DNA from: Anaerolineales bacterium UBA6055
Lineage (GTDB): Bacteria > Chloroflexota > Anaerolineae > Aggregatilineales > Phototrophicaceae
Reading direction: 5' to 3'
Length of the DNA: 64,000 nucleotides
Assembly: GCA_002428985.1 (NCBI GenBank)
Contig: DIYL01000062.1
Location: 62,001-126,000 of the forward strand
Shown one piece after another: positions 24,643 to 33,753 of the stretch. The position numbers were made by a program, and so were the translations under genes. Each line of letters opens with the position of its first letter. The first letter of the stretch is position 1. Under the pieces are notes generated by a model that saw only the letters and a list, made by a program, of their open reading frames with translations, was not told the origin of the DNA and did no database searches.

Positions 24643-26184
24643 ATGAGTGAACGCACCCCCGTTCTGGAAGTTCGGGGCATTACTAAGCGTTTTCCCGGTG
24701 TATTGGCAAACGACAACGTCAATTTGACCCTTTATAAGGGGAGTGTCTTGGGTTTGCTCGGTGAAAATGGCGCTGGTAAAAGCACATTGATGAACTTAAT
24801 TTATGGCTTGTATAAACCGGACGAAGGCGAAATTCTTGTTAATGGTCGCTCGGTAGAAATTACAGGTTCGAAGGATGCAATCAACCTTGGTATCGGGATG
24901 GTCCATCAACACTTCCAATTAGTTGACGTGCTGACAGTCACAGAAAATGTGATGCTCGGAAATGAGAGTGTATCAGGACCGTTCTTAAGGCGAGACGTTG
25001 CGCGAAAACGAATCATCGAATTGTCAAGAGAATATGGGCTGGATGTTAACCCCGATTCACTTGTTGCTGATTTACCTGTGGGTATCCAACAGCGTGTTGA
25101 GATTATCAAAGCACTCTATCGCGATGCTGATATTTTGATTCTTGATGAGCCAACAGCTGTTTTGACACCTCAAGAAACACAGGGGTTATTCAAGATTATG
25201 TACACACTGTTAGATAAAGGCGTGAGCATTATTTTCATCAGCCATAAACTTAAAGAAGTAATTGAAATCTGTGATGATGTAGCCGTGTTACGGCGTGGTA
25301 AAGTCGCTGGACATGCTGATCCGAAACAATCTACAGAACAATCGCTTGCCTCATTGATGGTCGGACGCGATGTTATCCTTGAAGTCGACAAATCCCCAGC
25401 GAATCCCGGTGAAGAAATTTTGGTTGTACAAGATTTACATGTCAATGATGATCGTGGGTTGCCTGCTGTTGAAGATGTTACGTTTGAGGTTCGCCGTGGT
25501 GAAATTCTCGGTGTGGCAGGTGTACAAGGTAATGGACAAACTGAACTTGTTGAAGCACTCACAGGGATGCGACAGACAGAACGGGGACAATTTTTCATCA
25601 AAGGTGACAACTTAACCAATGCCTCTCCTCGTAAAGTGACTGAAAAAGGGGTGGGGCATGTTCCTGAAGATCGTCAACGTGATGGATTGGTCTCCAGCTT
25701 TAGTGTCATGCATAACATGGTGCTGAGCACCTACTACAAAGATAAGTTTTCTAAGAATATTGTGGTTGATGATCGAGCAATTGCTGAGAACGCCAGTGAT
25801 TTGGTGGAACAGTATGATGTACGCCCTCCAATTATTAATAATGCAGCCGGCGGATTATCTGGTGGTAACCAACAAAAAGTGATTGTTGCCCGTGAGTTTT
25901 CGCGTGGTGTTGAATTATTAATTGCATCACAGCCGACACGTGGTTTAGATGTGGGTTCAATTGAATTTATTCATAAACAAATTATCAAAATGCGTGATTC
26001 CGGCTCGGGTATTCTGTTGGTCTCATCAGAATTAGATGAGGTTTTGAGTTTGGCAGATCGGGTTGCGGTGATGTTTGAAGGTGAGATTATCGACATTTTG
26101 CCGATTGAACAGGCAGATAAAGATACTGTTGGTTTGCGGATGGCAGGTGTCAAAGAGGATAGTCAGGTAGAGGTAGAGCAATGA
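24643..26184 (+). CDS. ABC transporter ATPase, double-domain, nucleoside/BMP type (NupO/YufO-like)
   Basis: A 513-residue protein with two fused ATPase domains, as in sugar and nucleoside importers of the RbsA/NupO class. Domain 1 has Walker A GENGAGKST (about residue 42) and Walker B ILILDEPTAVLTP. Domain 2 has a degenerate Walker A (GVQGNGQTE), the signature LSGGNQQKV and a Walker B-like LLIASQPTRGLD. The second site is therefore probably non-hydrolytic, as usual in this class. I start at MSERTP (ATG 24643, AAAGG upstream). Its stop overlaps the first permease (ATGA). Together with the two permeases and the BMP protein it forms a complete nucleoside- or base-type importer. Confidence 0.9.
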   Translation: MSERTPVLEVRGITKRFPGVLANDNVNLTLYKGSVLGLLGENGAGKSTLMNLIYGLYKPDEGEILVNGRSVEITGSKDAINLGIGMVHQHFQLVDVLTVTENVMLGNESVSGPFLRRDVARKRIIELSREYGLDVNPDSLVADLPVGIQQRVEIIKALYRDADILILDEPTAVLTPQETQGLFKIMYTLLDKGVSIIFISHKLKEVIEICDDVAVLRRGKVAGHADPKQSTEQSLASLMVGRDVILEVDKSPANPGEEILVVQDLHVNDDRGLPAVEDVTFEVRRGEILGVAGVQGNGQTELVEALTGMRQTERGQFFIKGDNLTNASPRKVTEKGVGHVPEDRQRDGLVSSFSVMHNMVLSTYYKDKFSKNIVVDDRAIAENASDLVEQYDVRPPIINNAAGGLSGGNQQKVIVAREFSRGVELLIASQPTRGLDVGSIEFIHKQIIKMRDSGSGILLVSSELDEVLSLADRVAVMFEGEIIDILPIEQADKDTVGLRMAGVKEDSQVEVEQ

Positions 26185-28424
26185 GTGAAACACAACAAGT
26201 AGAACAACAACGTCCACCGGGTATACCGGGTTTCACACGCTTATGGACACGTGTCTCGCCAAGTCTTGTTCCAGTTCTTGCGGTTGTTACAGCATTTTTG
26301 GCTGGTATCCCACTCATCACTATTACAGTTAGTGATAATGCGTTTCAGCCCGATCTGGCTGAGGGCTTACGGGTATCGTCAACTGCTTATGTCGCTTTAG
26401 TCGAATCGATAACAGGGTTTACTGTCAATGATGTTGCTAGCTCTGATGATTTTGATGCTATCCGGATCTATGCAGCAAGTAACGAGTTAACGACTGATCG
26501 CAGTTTGTCGCGACAAGCACGTCCATTTGAGCGAATTGTTGAAGTTGGCGTTGATGAAACGCGTGAATACACGGTTTTCTTTGAGAATTATGATATTGAC
26601 GAAGAAACAATGATCGAGCTTGCAGAGCGTATTCCGACGATTCGGGAGTTGGGCGAACAACAGTTACGAGATCTACAACCGTTCCTGACAGAGCTTGAGG
26701 CTTTGGAACGGTCTACAGTTCGCGACTTAGCTGAGTTGATGGGTCTTAATGAAACACTGACGGATGATGTGGTTGCACAGGCGATTGAACTATATTCTGA
26801 TTTTGAAGCATTATCAGCTGAAGATCGTGCACGTACTGCCGATGATTTACGAACGATTGACGAGTATGGACAAGTTTCTCTTGTACGAATGGGAGAAGCA
26901 CTTGACCTATTGGATACGCTCGAGATTGGTTTATTCAGTGATACAGCCAATCAAATTATGGCGATTGCTGCAGCCGATTATGGTGATGTCACCGAAGCAA
27001 TTGAAACGATTGCAATTCTTGATGAACTCGGCATTACAGATCCCGAAGATCTCGGTTCTCAATTCCGTATTCTCGATGAAATGTACGATGCCGCCTATTT
27101 TGATAATCCGAATGTCAATGATGTACTTGATAATGAACTGATAGGACAACTTGAGGAGAATCTAATTATCCGTCGTCCCGGTAATCGTGTGCTTAACGGA
27201 ACAGATTTAGGCTCAGAATCTTTTGGGATTTTACAAAATGACCAAGAGTTAGAAGTGCTGTTTTTCCGCTTAGGGGATCGGGTATTACTATTCTTCCCTG
27301 CTAACTTAGAAAAGACAATTGTCCGTTCGATTCCATTTATCATTGCGGGTCTAGCTGTTGGCTTAGGCTTTAAGGCGGGTCTCTTTAATATTGGTGCTGA
27401 AGGGCAGTTATACGCAGGTGCGATTGCTGTCGCGGCTATCGGAGCATTTTCATCGCCTGATATTCCTGCGCTACTTTTGTTACCCTCGGTCATCTTACTG
27501 GGTATATTGGGGGGCTTCTTATGGGGGGCGATACCCGGTGCGCTCAAAGCCTATACAGGTGCGCATGAGGTTATTACGACAATTATGTTGAACTTCATTG
27601 CGATTTTGCTGGTAGATTGGTTAATTAAATCGGTTGAGCCAGTTATTTTGGGTGATGTGGAATCCAGTGTGCCCAAAACTCCTGAAATTCTCCCAACGGC
27701 GATGTTGCCTACATTTGACACGATTAACACACCAATTGCACTGATTATCGTCATCGCAGCGATTTCTACTGTTGCATTTTTGCTCAATTACTTACCTGCA
27801 AGACGGGATAATCCGCAGGCGGCATTGCGTAGCGGTATTATCTGGGCTGTTGTGATGGGTGTAGTGCAACTAGTACTCATTCTGATTGCAGTTGGCGATC
27901 AGAGTAAATTACACTTTGGCTTCTGGCTAATGATTGCTGCTGTTTGGCTTACGGATTGGTTCCTGATGCGTACGACGCTTGGTTTTGAGTTGCGGACGGT
28001 CGGGGCGAATCAAAATGCTGCTAAATATGCAGGCATGAGTGTCCCACGTAATGTGGTGTTGGCGATGGCGCTGAGTGGTGCATTGGCTGGTCTGGCTGGT
28101 GCAATCGAAATTAGTGGTGTAGAACATGAAATGCTCCCGCGCTTCTTTGCTGGTGTTGGCTTTGATGCGATTGCTGTGGCGTTGCTAGCGAGAAATAATC
28201 CAAAGAATATGGTCTGGGCAGGGTTGCTATGGGGTGGTTTGCTCAGTGGGGCAGGTCTGATGCAGATTCGCGCAAACATTTCGATCGACCTCGTAAAAAT
28301 TGTACAGGCGTTGATTATTATGTTTGTCGCTGCTGACCAGATTATCCGTTTCTTATGGCGCATTCCAAAACGGACTGCGGAAGAAGAAAATGAACTTGTA
28401 TTCTCGTCTGGATGGGGAGGTTAA
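26181..28424 (+). CDS. ABC permease 1 (NupP/YufP-like) with a very large extracytoplasmic insertion
   Basis: A 747-residue permease, about twice the family's usual 350. A first membrane helix (about residues 28-50) is followed by roughly 325 acidic residues with no hydrophobic segment and long helical heptad-like stretches (for example IRELGEQQLRDLQPF and LDLLDTLEIGLF). From about residue 378 the standard BPD_transp_2 domain begins with LFFPANLEKTIVRSIPFIIAG and GLFNIGAEGQLYAGA. It later contains ITTIMLNFIAILL and TVGANQNAAKYAGMS. The insertion should face outside, where it could touch the binding protein. The start overlaps the ATPase stop; the next permease starts at its stop. Confidence 0.87.
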   Translation: MSETQQVEQQRPPGIPGFTRLWTRVSPSLVPVLAVVTAFLAGIPLITITVSDNAFQPDLAEGLRVSSTAYVALVESITGFTVNDVASSDDFDAIRIYAASNELTTDRSLSRQARPFERIVEVGVDETREYTVFFENYDIDEETMIELAERIPTIRELGEQQLRDLQPFLTELEALERSTVRDLAELMGLNETLTDDVVAQAIELYSDFEALSAEDRARTADDLRTIDEYGQVSLVRMGEALDLLDTLEIGLFSDTANQIMAIAAADYGDVTEAIETIAILDELGITDPEDLGSQFRILDEMYDAAYFDNPNVNDVLDNELIGQLEENLIIRRPGNRVLNGTDLGSESFGILQNDQELEVLFFRLGDRVLLFFPANLEKTIVRSIPFIIAGLAVGLGFKAGLFNIGAEGQLYAGAIAVAAIGAFSSPDIPALLLLPSVILLGILGGFLWGAIPGALKAYTGAHEVITTIMLNFIAILLVDWLIKSVEPVILGDVESSVPKTPEILPTAMLPTFDTINTPIALIIVIAAISTVAFLLNYLPARRDNPQAALRSGIIWAVVMGVVQLVLILIAVGDQSKLHFGFWLMIAAVWLTDWFLMRTTLGFELRTVGANQNAAKYAGMSVPRNVVLAMALSGALAGLAGAIEISGVEHEMLPRFFAGVGFDAIAVALLARNNPKNMVWAGLLWGGLLSGAGLMQIRANISIDLVKIVQALIIMFVAADQIIRFLWRIPKRTAEEENELVFSSGWGG

Positions 28425-29734
28425 TGACAATGACGACGATTGCGAAAAATACAACAGGGTCAGCCCTATCCTTTAAAATTACACGTGTACGGATTATCGG
28501 TATTGTATTGATTGTGCTGGGTTTATTTATCTTTGCCCAAGCACAAGATATGGACCGTGACCTGATAACAACACTTACATTCCAATCGACCTCGGCATCT
28601 GAAGTACCAACAGTTGCGCCATTGGATATTCCTACAGCCAGCTATCTAAGTATGATCGGTATTCTTTTCATCATCACAGGTGGACTGGTACTACCTGACT
28701 TTCCTCAGAAAGGCTTAAAACGTGCTTCATTGGCTTTGCTGGTATTTAGTGGGGTGTTGTTTATCCCAACCGTGATTATCGCGGCGGCAGCAGGCAATGA
28801 GACGAATATCACAACGATTATTGCTGAAAGTCTGCGTTTAGCGACACCGCTGGCGATTGGTGCAATGGCGGGGATTTGGTGTGAACGTGCGGGTATCGTC
28901 AATATTGCGATTGAAGGGATGATGTTGTTTGCTGCTTGTTTCGGCTTTACAGCATTGTTCTTCTTGCGCCAAGCAGGTGTGCCACTCGAAACAGCGCAGT
29001 TCCTCGCTGTGATTATTGGTGTATTTAGCGGTGGCATTATCGCGCTCTTACATGGGTGGTTGTCGATTACATTTCGTACTGATCAGATTGTAAGCGGGAC
29101 TGTCATCAACATCTTGGCTGTTGGTGTGACCAGTTTTGTTCGCCGTGAATATTTGCTATCGACAGAAGCTGGTGCAGCGAAACTTGGTAATATCTCGATA
29201 CCGATTTTGAGTGATTTACCTGTGGTTGGGGATGCAATCTTCACAAATCAGCCGATTTTCTTCTTGATGTTTGTGACGTTGATTTTCACCCATGTGGTTT
29301 TGTTTTATACACGTTGGGGTCTACGGACACGCGCTGTTGGTGAACATCCACACGCTGCTGATACACTCGGGATTAATGTGAATCGGACGCGTTGGACAAA
29401 CGTCTTCATTAGTGGGATGATCGCGGGTCTAGCTGGCGCTTGGTTCTCATTAGAGGCTACAGGTAGCTTTAACGATGGGATGACACGTGGTGCTGGCTTT
29501 ATTGCATTAGCGGCGATGATTTTCGGTAAATGGACGCCGATTGGTGCATTTGGGGCGGCGTTATTGTTCGGGTTCTCCGATTCACTAGGTATTCGCTTAC
29601 AAATGGTTGGCGTTGGTTTCCCTGTTCAGTTCCTGCAGATGGTGCCTTACGCTGTGACGATTATTGTGTTGGCAGGTTTCATCGGACGCGCATCACCACC
29701 AAAGGCGATTGGTGAACCCTATGTCAAAGAATGA
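28424..29734 (+). CDS. ABC permease 2 (NupQ/YufQ-like)
   Basis: A 436-residue membrane protein of the BPD_transp_2 family. The N-terminus adds an extra helix (residues 15-37) and a short external loop of about 35 residues before the usual core. The core holds LRLATPLAIGAMAGIWCERAGIVNIAIEGMM (split here by wording only), the conserved opening of this family. Near residue 300 it has VGEHPHAADTLGINV. The ATG at 28424 shares one base with the previous TAA. GGGGAGG lies only 3 bases before it, so ATG 28430 (two codons in) is an equally good start. It ends the membrane part of the importer; the binding protein follows after a 207-bp gap with a dyad. Confidence 0.87.
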   Translation: MTMTTIAKNTTGSALSFKITRVRIIGIVLIVLGLFIFAQAQDMDRDLITTLTFQSTSASEVPTVAPLDIPTASYLSMIGILFIITGGLVLPDFPQKGLKRASLALLVFSGVLFIPTVIIAAAAGNETNITTIIAESLRLATPLAIGAMAGIWCERAGIVNIAIEGMMLFAACFGFTALFFLRQAGVPLETAQFLAVIIGVFSGGIIALLHGWLSITFRTDQIVSGTVINILAVGVTSFVRREYLLSTEAGAAKLGNISIPILSDLPVVGDAIFTNQPIFFLMFVTLIFTHVVLFYTRWGLRTRAVGEHPHAADTLGINVNRTRWTNVFISGMIAGLAGAWFSLEATGSFNDGMTRGAGFIALAAMIFGKWTPIGAFGAALLFGFSDSLGIRLQMVGVGFPVQFLQMVPYAVTIIVLAGFIGRASPPKAIGEPYVKE

Positions 29735-29757
29735 TATAGTTTAATGTTAAAGACATT

Positions 29758-29792
29758 ATCATACGAGCGGATGGATTATTCGCTCGTATGAT
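29758..29792. repeat. 12-bp perfect inverted repeat between permease 2 and the BMP gene
   Basis: ATCATACGAGCG (29758-29769) and its exact complement (29781-29792) flank an 11-nt loop, 24 bp after the permease stop. No T run follows on either strand, so it could be a 3' end/processing hairpin or a regulator site rather than a standard terminator. Confidence 0.6.
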
Positions 29793-29896
29793 AGCTTCGC
29801 TTCAAACCTCACTAATTCTATTTTCATCATAAAAGTCTAATGATTTTATCATCCAGTTGGCTTGAAAATTTGCTGGATATAGTTAAAGTATAAGTT

Positions 29897-29907
29897 GTGA
29901 ATTAACC
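29897..29907 (+). promoter_or_regulatory. GTGAATTAACC element shared with the other binding-protein promoter
   Basis: The 11-mer lies 2 bp after a -10-like TATAAG (29889-29894) and 35 bp before the BMP start codon. The identical 11-mer lies 1 bp after TATAGT upstream of the sugar-binding protein (10651-10661). A common start-site or leader function is likely but unproven. Confidence 0.4.
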
Positions 29908-29941
29908 TACGATTAAACTTATTCTCAGGAGAGAGAAACGA

Positions 29942-31483
29942 ATGAAAAAATTCATTATTGTTCTCAGCTTTCTTGTCCTTGCTCTAGGTGCAACACCTTT
30001 AGCATTTGCACAAGATGGTGTCGAAACATTATGTCTCGTAACTGACCTCGGTCGCGTAAACGACGGTACATTCAACCAGTTCGCTCACGAAGGTGCAGTT
30101 GCTGTATCTGACGAATATGACCTTGAATATAATTTTATTGAAACACAAGCAGAAACTGATTATGCAGCCAACATCCAGACTTGTATTGACGAAGGATTTG
30201 AAGTTGTTGTTACTGTTGGTTTCTTGATTGCTGATAATACATTTGCTGCTGCAGAAGCTAACCCTGATGTCTTCTTTATCGGTGTTGATCAATTTGTCAC
30301 CGAAGGTCCAGAAAACTACGTTGGCATTCAGTTCCGTGAAGACGAAGCAGGTTTCCTTGCTGGTGCATTGGCGGCTAAAGTTGCTGCATCTATTGAATCC
30401 GATACAGTTGCAGGTGTTTATGGTATCGACATTCCACCAGTAAAGAAATTCCGTAATGGTTTCGAAAATGGTGCACGTTATGTCAACCCGGACATCAACC
30501 TACTCGGTGTTTACATTGACGACTTCCTCGCACCTGACCGTGGCGCATCTGCTGCTGAACAGTTTATTGGTGAAGGCGCATCCGTTATCTTCGGTGCTGG
30601 TGGCCCAACTGGTTCTGGTGGTATTCTTGCAGCTGCTCAACAAGATATTTTTGTTATCGGCGTTGACCAAGACGAATGGCTCACAAGCTTTGGTGCTGGC
30701 GAAACTCCAGGTTCCGAATTCATTATTTCTAGTGCAATCAAACGCGTTGACCAAGGTGTCTTTGACATGGTTGCAGCACTTGCAGAAGAAGACATGGACG
30801 CATTCCCAGGTGGTGAAGTGTATCTAATGGATGCAGCACTAAATGGTGTTGGTCTTGCAGACAAGCACGAAGCTGATATTGATGATGCAATCTACGAAGA
30901 AGTTGCAGAAATCAATGATCTTCTTGTTGAAGGTGAAATTAGCACAGGTGTTGATCCAGTATCTGGTGACCTCATGGAAGATGACATGATGGATGATATG
31001 GGCGACGATATGATGATGGGTAACACCATTGCTGACATCGTTGTTGCATCCGCTGAAGCTGAAGAAGCAGAATTCACTGTTTTATTGGCAGCAGTTGGCG
31101 CAGCAGACCCAGCTATCATTGAAGCTCTTGCAGATCCAGAAGCTAGCCTCACAGTCTTTGCTCCAACCGATGCAGCATTTACTGACTTGCTTGAATTGCT
31201 CGAAACAGATGCAGAATCATTACTTGCAGACACTGACTTGCTTTCTACTGTTTTGCTTTACCACGTAATTGATGGTGCTGTAATGGCAGAAACAGTTGTC
31301 ACACTTGATGGCGAAGCTGTTCCAACCCTCTTGGGTGAAGACTTCACAATCACCATCAGCGTAACTGATGATGGCGTTGTCCTCAACGATGCTGTTAATG
31401 TTGTTGTCACCGACATCGAAGCTGACAACGGTGTGATTCACGTAATCGACGCTGTATTGCTTCCAGTTGTTGAAGAAGAATAG
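29942..31483 (+). CDS. BMP-family (PnrA-like) substrate-binding protein fused to a fasciclin (FAS1) domain
   Basis: A 513-residue secreted protein. The signal peptide (residues 1-24, ending AFA-QD) has a type I site and no lipobox cysteine. Residues 28-340 are a Bmp/PnrA nucleoside-binding domain: CLVTDLGRVNDGTFNQFAHEG, VTVGFLIAD, GVDQFVTEGP, GAGGPTGSGG. A Met/Asp-rich linker follows (residues 341-362, MEDDMMDDMGDDMMMG). Residues 363-510 are a FAS1 domain with the H1 motif TVFAPTDAAF and the H2 motif VIHVIDAVLLP. BMP proteins normally end after the first domain, and many are lipid-anchored. FAS1 domains mediate adhesion to other molecules, so it may tether this soluble receptor to the envelope or to the enlarged permease. 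Codon use is strongly biased, as in the sugar-binding protein. AGGAGAG precedes the ATG. Confidence 0.9.
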   Translation: MKKFIIVLSFLVLALGATPLAFAQDGVETLCLVTDLGRVNDGTFNQFAHEGAVAVSDEYDLEYNFIETQAETDYAANIQTCIDEGFEVVVTVGFLIADNTFAAAEANPDVFFIGVDQFVTEGPENYVGIQFREDEAGFLAGALAAKVAASIESDTVAGVYGIDIPPVKKFRNGFENGARYVNPDINLLGVYIDDFLAPDRGASAAEQFIGEGASVIFGAGGPTGSGGILAAAQQDIFVIGVDQDEWLTSFGAGETPGSEFIISSAIKRVDQGVFDMVAALAEEDMDAFPGGEVYLMDAALNGVGLADKHEADIDDAIYEEVAEINDLLVEGEISTGVDPVSGDLMEDDMMDDMGDDMMMGNTIADIVVASAEAEEAEFTVLLAAVGAADPAIIEALADPEASLTVFAPTDAAFTDLLELLETDAESLLADTDLLSTVLLYHVIDGAVMAETVVTLDGEAVPTLLGEDFTITISVTDDGVVLNDAVNVVVTDIEADNGVIHVIDAVLLPVVEEE

Positions 31484-31504
31484 ATCTAATCTATCGTAAT
31501 TTCG

Positions 31505-31539
31505 AACAGCCTCATCCATTGGGTGGGGCTGTTTTTGTT
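31505..31539 (+). terminator. Rho-independent terminator after the BMP-FAS1 gene
   Basis: AACAGCC...ATCC pairs with GGTGG...GGCTGTT around an ATTG loop, followed by a T run. It is 22 bp after the stop codon. Confidence 0.8.
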
Positions 31540-31583
31540 TGCGTGTATACTGATTATCTGAGTATAAACAGGAAGACAAGCAG

Positions 31584-32141
31584 ATGCCATTAATTGTAGA
31601 GAGCCGCCGTAAGCAACCCAAAACCCTCGCGAAAAAATACCCTGATGCAATTTATCTTGATCTCACATCTAAAGGTGACGAACCGTGGGTAAAGTTTAGT
31701 CCATTTTATCCACATGGTCTTATTCCTCTACCGTTTTCTGATGGGCGTACAGCGCAATCGGTTGAAGGTATCTGGCAGGGATTGAAAGTCTTCGAGTCTA
31801 CAGGGATAGATACAAGCAAGTTCGAGATTACTACGATGAAAGGGCTGAAGCGCACAGTCCGAAAATACGGAATCGTACGCGGGCATTCGAAGGGTATTGA
31901 TAGTGATGAGTTGTTATCATATTTTGAAGCACGTTTGCAAATTTATCTGCCAAGTTATCGTTGGGTTCTGGAAAATTATCTTCAAGATGAAGTTGACCAA
32001 CTTCGCCAACTTAGTGAAAACAAGACAGTGCTACTGCTCGATTATGAGACAAATACAGACATCAAAAATTTGAGTAAACCGCTGTCTCACGCTGGCTTGG
32101 TCAAACAGTATTGTGAGGATAATTGGTACAAGGATAGCTAA
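31584..32141 (+). CDS. Uncharacterised protein (possibly DUF6939 family)
   Basis: A 185-residue soluble protein. The conserved-looking N-terminal part reads LIVESRRKQPKTL, then YPDAIYLDLTSKG and PFYPHGLIPLPFSDG, followed by SVEGIWQGLKVFE and RTVRKYGIVRGH. A helical second half contains SYRWVLENYLQ. The pattern resembles proteins annotated as DUF6939; I cannot confirm this. No function is known to me. AGGAAG lies 8 bases before the ATG. The 3' end overlaps the convergent methyltransferase gene by 4 bp (32138-32141). Confidence 0.6.
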   Translation: MPLIVESRRKQPKTLAKKYPDAIYLDLTSKGDEPWVKFSPFYPHGLIPLPFSDGRTAQSVEGIWQGLKVFESTGIDTSKFEITTMKGLKRTVRKYGIVRGHSKGIDSDELLSYFEARLQIYLPSYRWVLENYLQDEVDQLRQLSENKTVLLLDYETNTDIKNLSKPLSHAGLVKQYCEDNWYKDS

Positions 32142-32881
32142 TATGACTTGGCTAATCGTAGTGTATACGACATTGCGCGGTATAGGTCAACATGATCTTC
32201 GTATTGTCCATCAGTATTGACCGCGCCACCTGTTTTGACCACATCCACAAATGATAAGCCTGTATTCGGCAACAACAGTTTTAAATCAGCAGTGGAATAA
32301 CAACGCAAGGACTGTGTGACACGGTCGTCAGGTGAATCAGCATGCCACCATGTATCGAGCATACGACACCCAAGTGCATCAAACTCGTAACGGCGACATA
32401 CATTCCCAAATTGCATTTCCTGCCCCTGTGCGTTTGCCCAATACCACGGTGTATACACATCAAGCAACATGATACCGTTGGGCTTTAACCAGCTTGCACA
32501 ACGTTTGAGTAATCGGAGTTGATCGTCATCTGTACCAATTCCGAATCCATCCCAATAGGTGATGACATCAAATTGTTGATCGAGTTTGACTTGATAGAAA
32601 TCAGCATTTAGAACTGTGACTGATTGATTATGTTGTTGAGCAAGTTCGGTGATATGTGTAGATAGAGCATGGATGAGTTCAATTGCAGTCACACGATAAC
32701 CAGCCTGCGCCGTAGCGACCGCCATCTGCCCGCCACCTGCACCAAGTTCCAGAACTGAGCCACCTGATATACCTGACTTTTGGATAAGCTTGACTTTGTC
32801 ATGATGATAGTCTTGTACATCAGTACGATAGATGTTAAGCAGATTGTTTTGCTGTTCGTAAAATTGTTTTGCCCAATCCAT
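32138..32881 (-). CDS. Class I SAM-dependent methyltransferase
   Basis: A 247-residue methyltransferase: motif I SVLELGAGGGQMAVATA near residue 38, acidic strand-2 end IELIHA, motif II NADFYQVKLDQQFDVITYWDGFG, and a C-terminal half with LLDVYTPWYWANAQG. Substrate unknown. I take ATG 32881 rather than the TTG codon immediately before it. The gene is separate from the sugar cluster to its right by 67 bp and could be the last gene of that minus-strand transcript. Confidence 0.82.
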   Translation of the reverse strand: MDWAKQFYEQQNNLLNIYRTDVQDYHHDKVKLIQKSGISGGSVLELGAGGGQMAVATAQAGYRVTAIELIHALSTHITELAQQHNQSVTVLNADFYQVKLDQQFDVITYWDGFGIGTDDDQLRLLKRCASWLKPNGIMLLDVYTPWYWANAQGQEMQFGNVCRRYEFDALGCRMLDTWWHADSPDDRVTQSLRCYSTADLKLLLPNTGLSFVDVVKTGGAVNTDGQYEDHVDLYRAMSYTLRLAKSY

Positions 32882-32948
32882 CAATCGTAGATCCCGAAAG
32901 GGGAGGCAAACTCACCTCCCACAAATTTAGCTGTAGTGTGTCAAATGC

Positions 32949-33746
32949 CTAGCGCATTTCTTGTCCACCAGTGACATTCACGGCTTGTCCGGTCATGTAA
33001 CTGGATTGATCGCTAGCGAGGAAAACCATCACATTGGCGACATCTTCATAGGTGCAACCCCGTTTCATCGGTACCTGATTTACATAGCGCTCACGCACTT
33101 CTTCTTCTGTGATACCCCATTTTTTAGCATATTGACTATAAAGTGAGTTCACCCACAGAGGCGAATCGAGCAAGTTGCCGGGGCAAATGGCATTCGCGCG
33201 AACATTAAATTCAGCGAGTTCCAGTGCGATACTCTGGGTCAGACCGATTCCACCAAATTTTGATGCGGCGTAGGCGGAGTTCTTGAAGCTTCCCTTTTTG
33301 CCCGACTTAGAGTTAATCTGAATGATTGATCCGCTTTTCTGGGCTTTCATCACGCGGGCAGCATGTTTAGCACAATGGAAATAGCCAACAAGATTGACAT
33401 CCATAACCAGTTTCCATTTGTCTGATGGGAACTCATCAACGGCTTCGGCGATGAGAATCCCTGCGTTGGATACCATAATATCGAGCTGTCCGAATTCTTT
33501 AACAGTATGATCAACGAGATCAGAGACCTGTTGGTCGTCGGTTACATCCACTTTCATGGCAAAACTGCGACGATCTGTATTTGCTTCGATTGCCTTTGCG
33601 GTTTCTTGCGCGGCTTCTCCGTTGAGATCAACAACAACAACATGGCTTCCTTCTTCGGCTAACCGCATACATAGCGCCTGACCTAATCCACCACCGCCAC
33701 CAGTTACAATTGCAATTTTGTCTTGGAGATTTTGACTCATAATCAT
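32949..33746 (-). CDS. SDR oxidoreductase, sorbitol-6-phosphate 2-dehydrogenase (SrlD)-like
   Basis: A 265-residue classical SDR. Cofactor motif TGGGGGLG (about residue 16), Asp after strand 2 (VVDLNG) indicating NAD preference, NAG in VSNAGIL, active-site Ser in INSKSG, and YxxxK as YAASK. The C-terminal MTGQAVNVTGGQEM and the CPGNLLDSPLW region closely follow SrlD-type polyol-phosphate dehydrogenases. It lies 7 bp after the large zinc dehydrogenase gene, so the two are co-expressed and may act in sequence on a polyol or ketose. ATG 33746 has AAGG upstream; ATG 33740 is an alternative. Confidence 0.85.
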   Translation of the reverse strand: MIMSQNLQDKIAIVTGGGGGLGQALCMRLAEEGSHVVVVDLNGEAAQETAKAIEANTDRRSFAMKVDVTDDQQVSDLVDHTVKEFGQLDIMVSNAGILIAEAVDEFPSDKWKLVMDVNLVGYFHCAKHAARVMKAQKSGSIIQINSKSGKKGSFKNSAYAASKFGGIGLTQSIALELAEFNVRANAICPGNLLDSPLWVNSLYSQYAKKWGITEEEVRERYVNQVPMKRGCTYEDVANVMVFLASDQSSYMTGQAVNVTGGQEMR

Positions 33747-33753
33747 CCTATCC

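Noticed and set aside
29758..29792. Standard rho-independent terminator after the ABC permease gene.
   Set aside because: The 12-bp stem is perfect, but no T run follows on either strand, so it is listed only as an inverted repeat.
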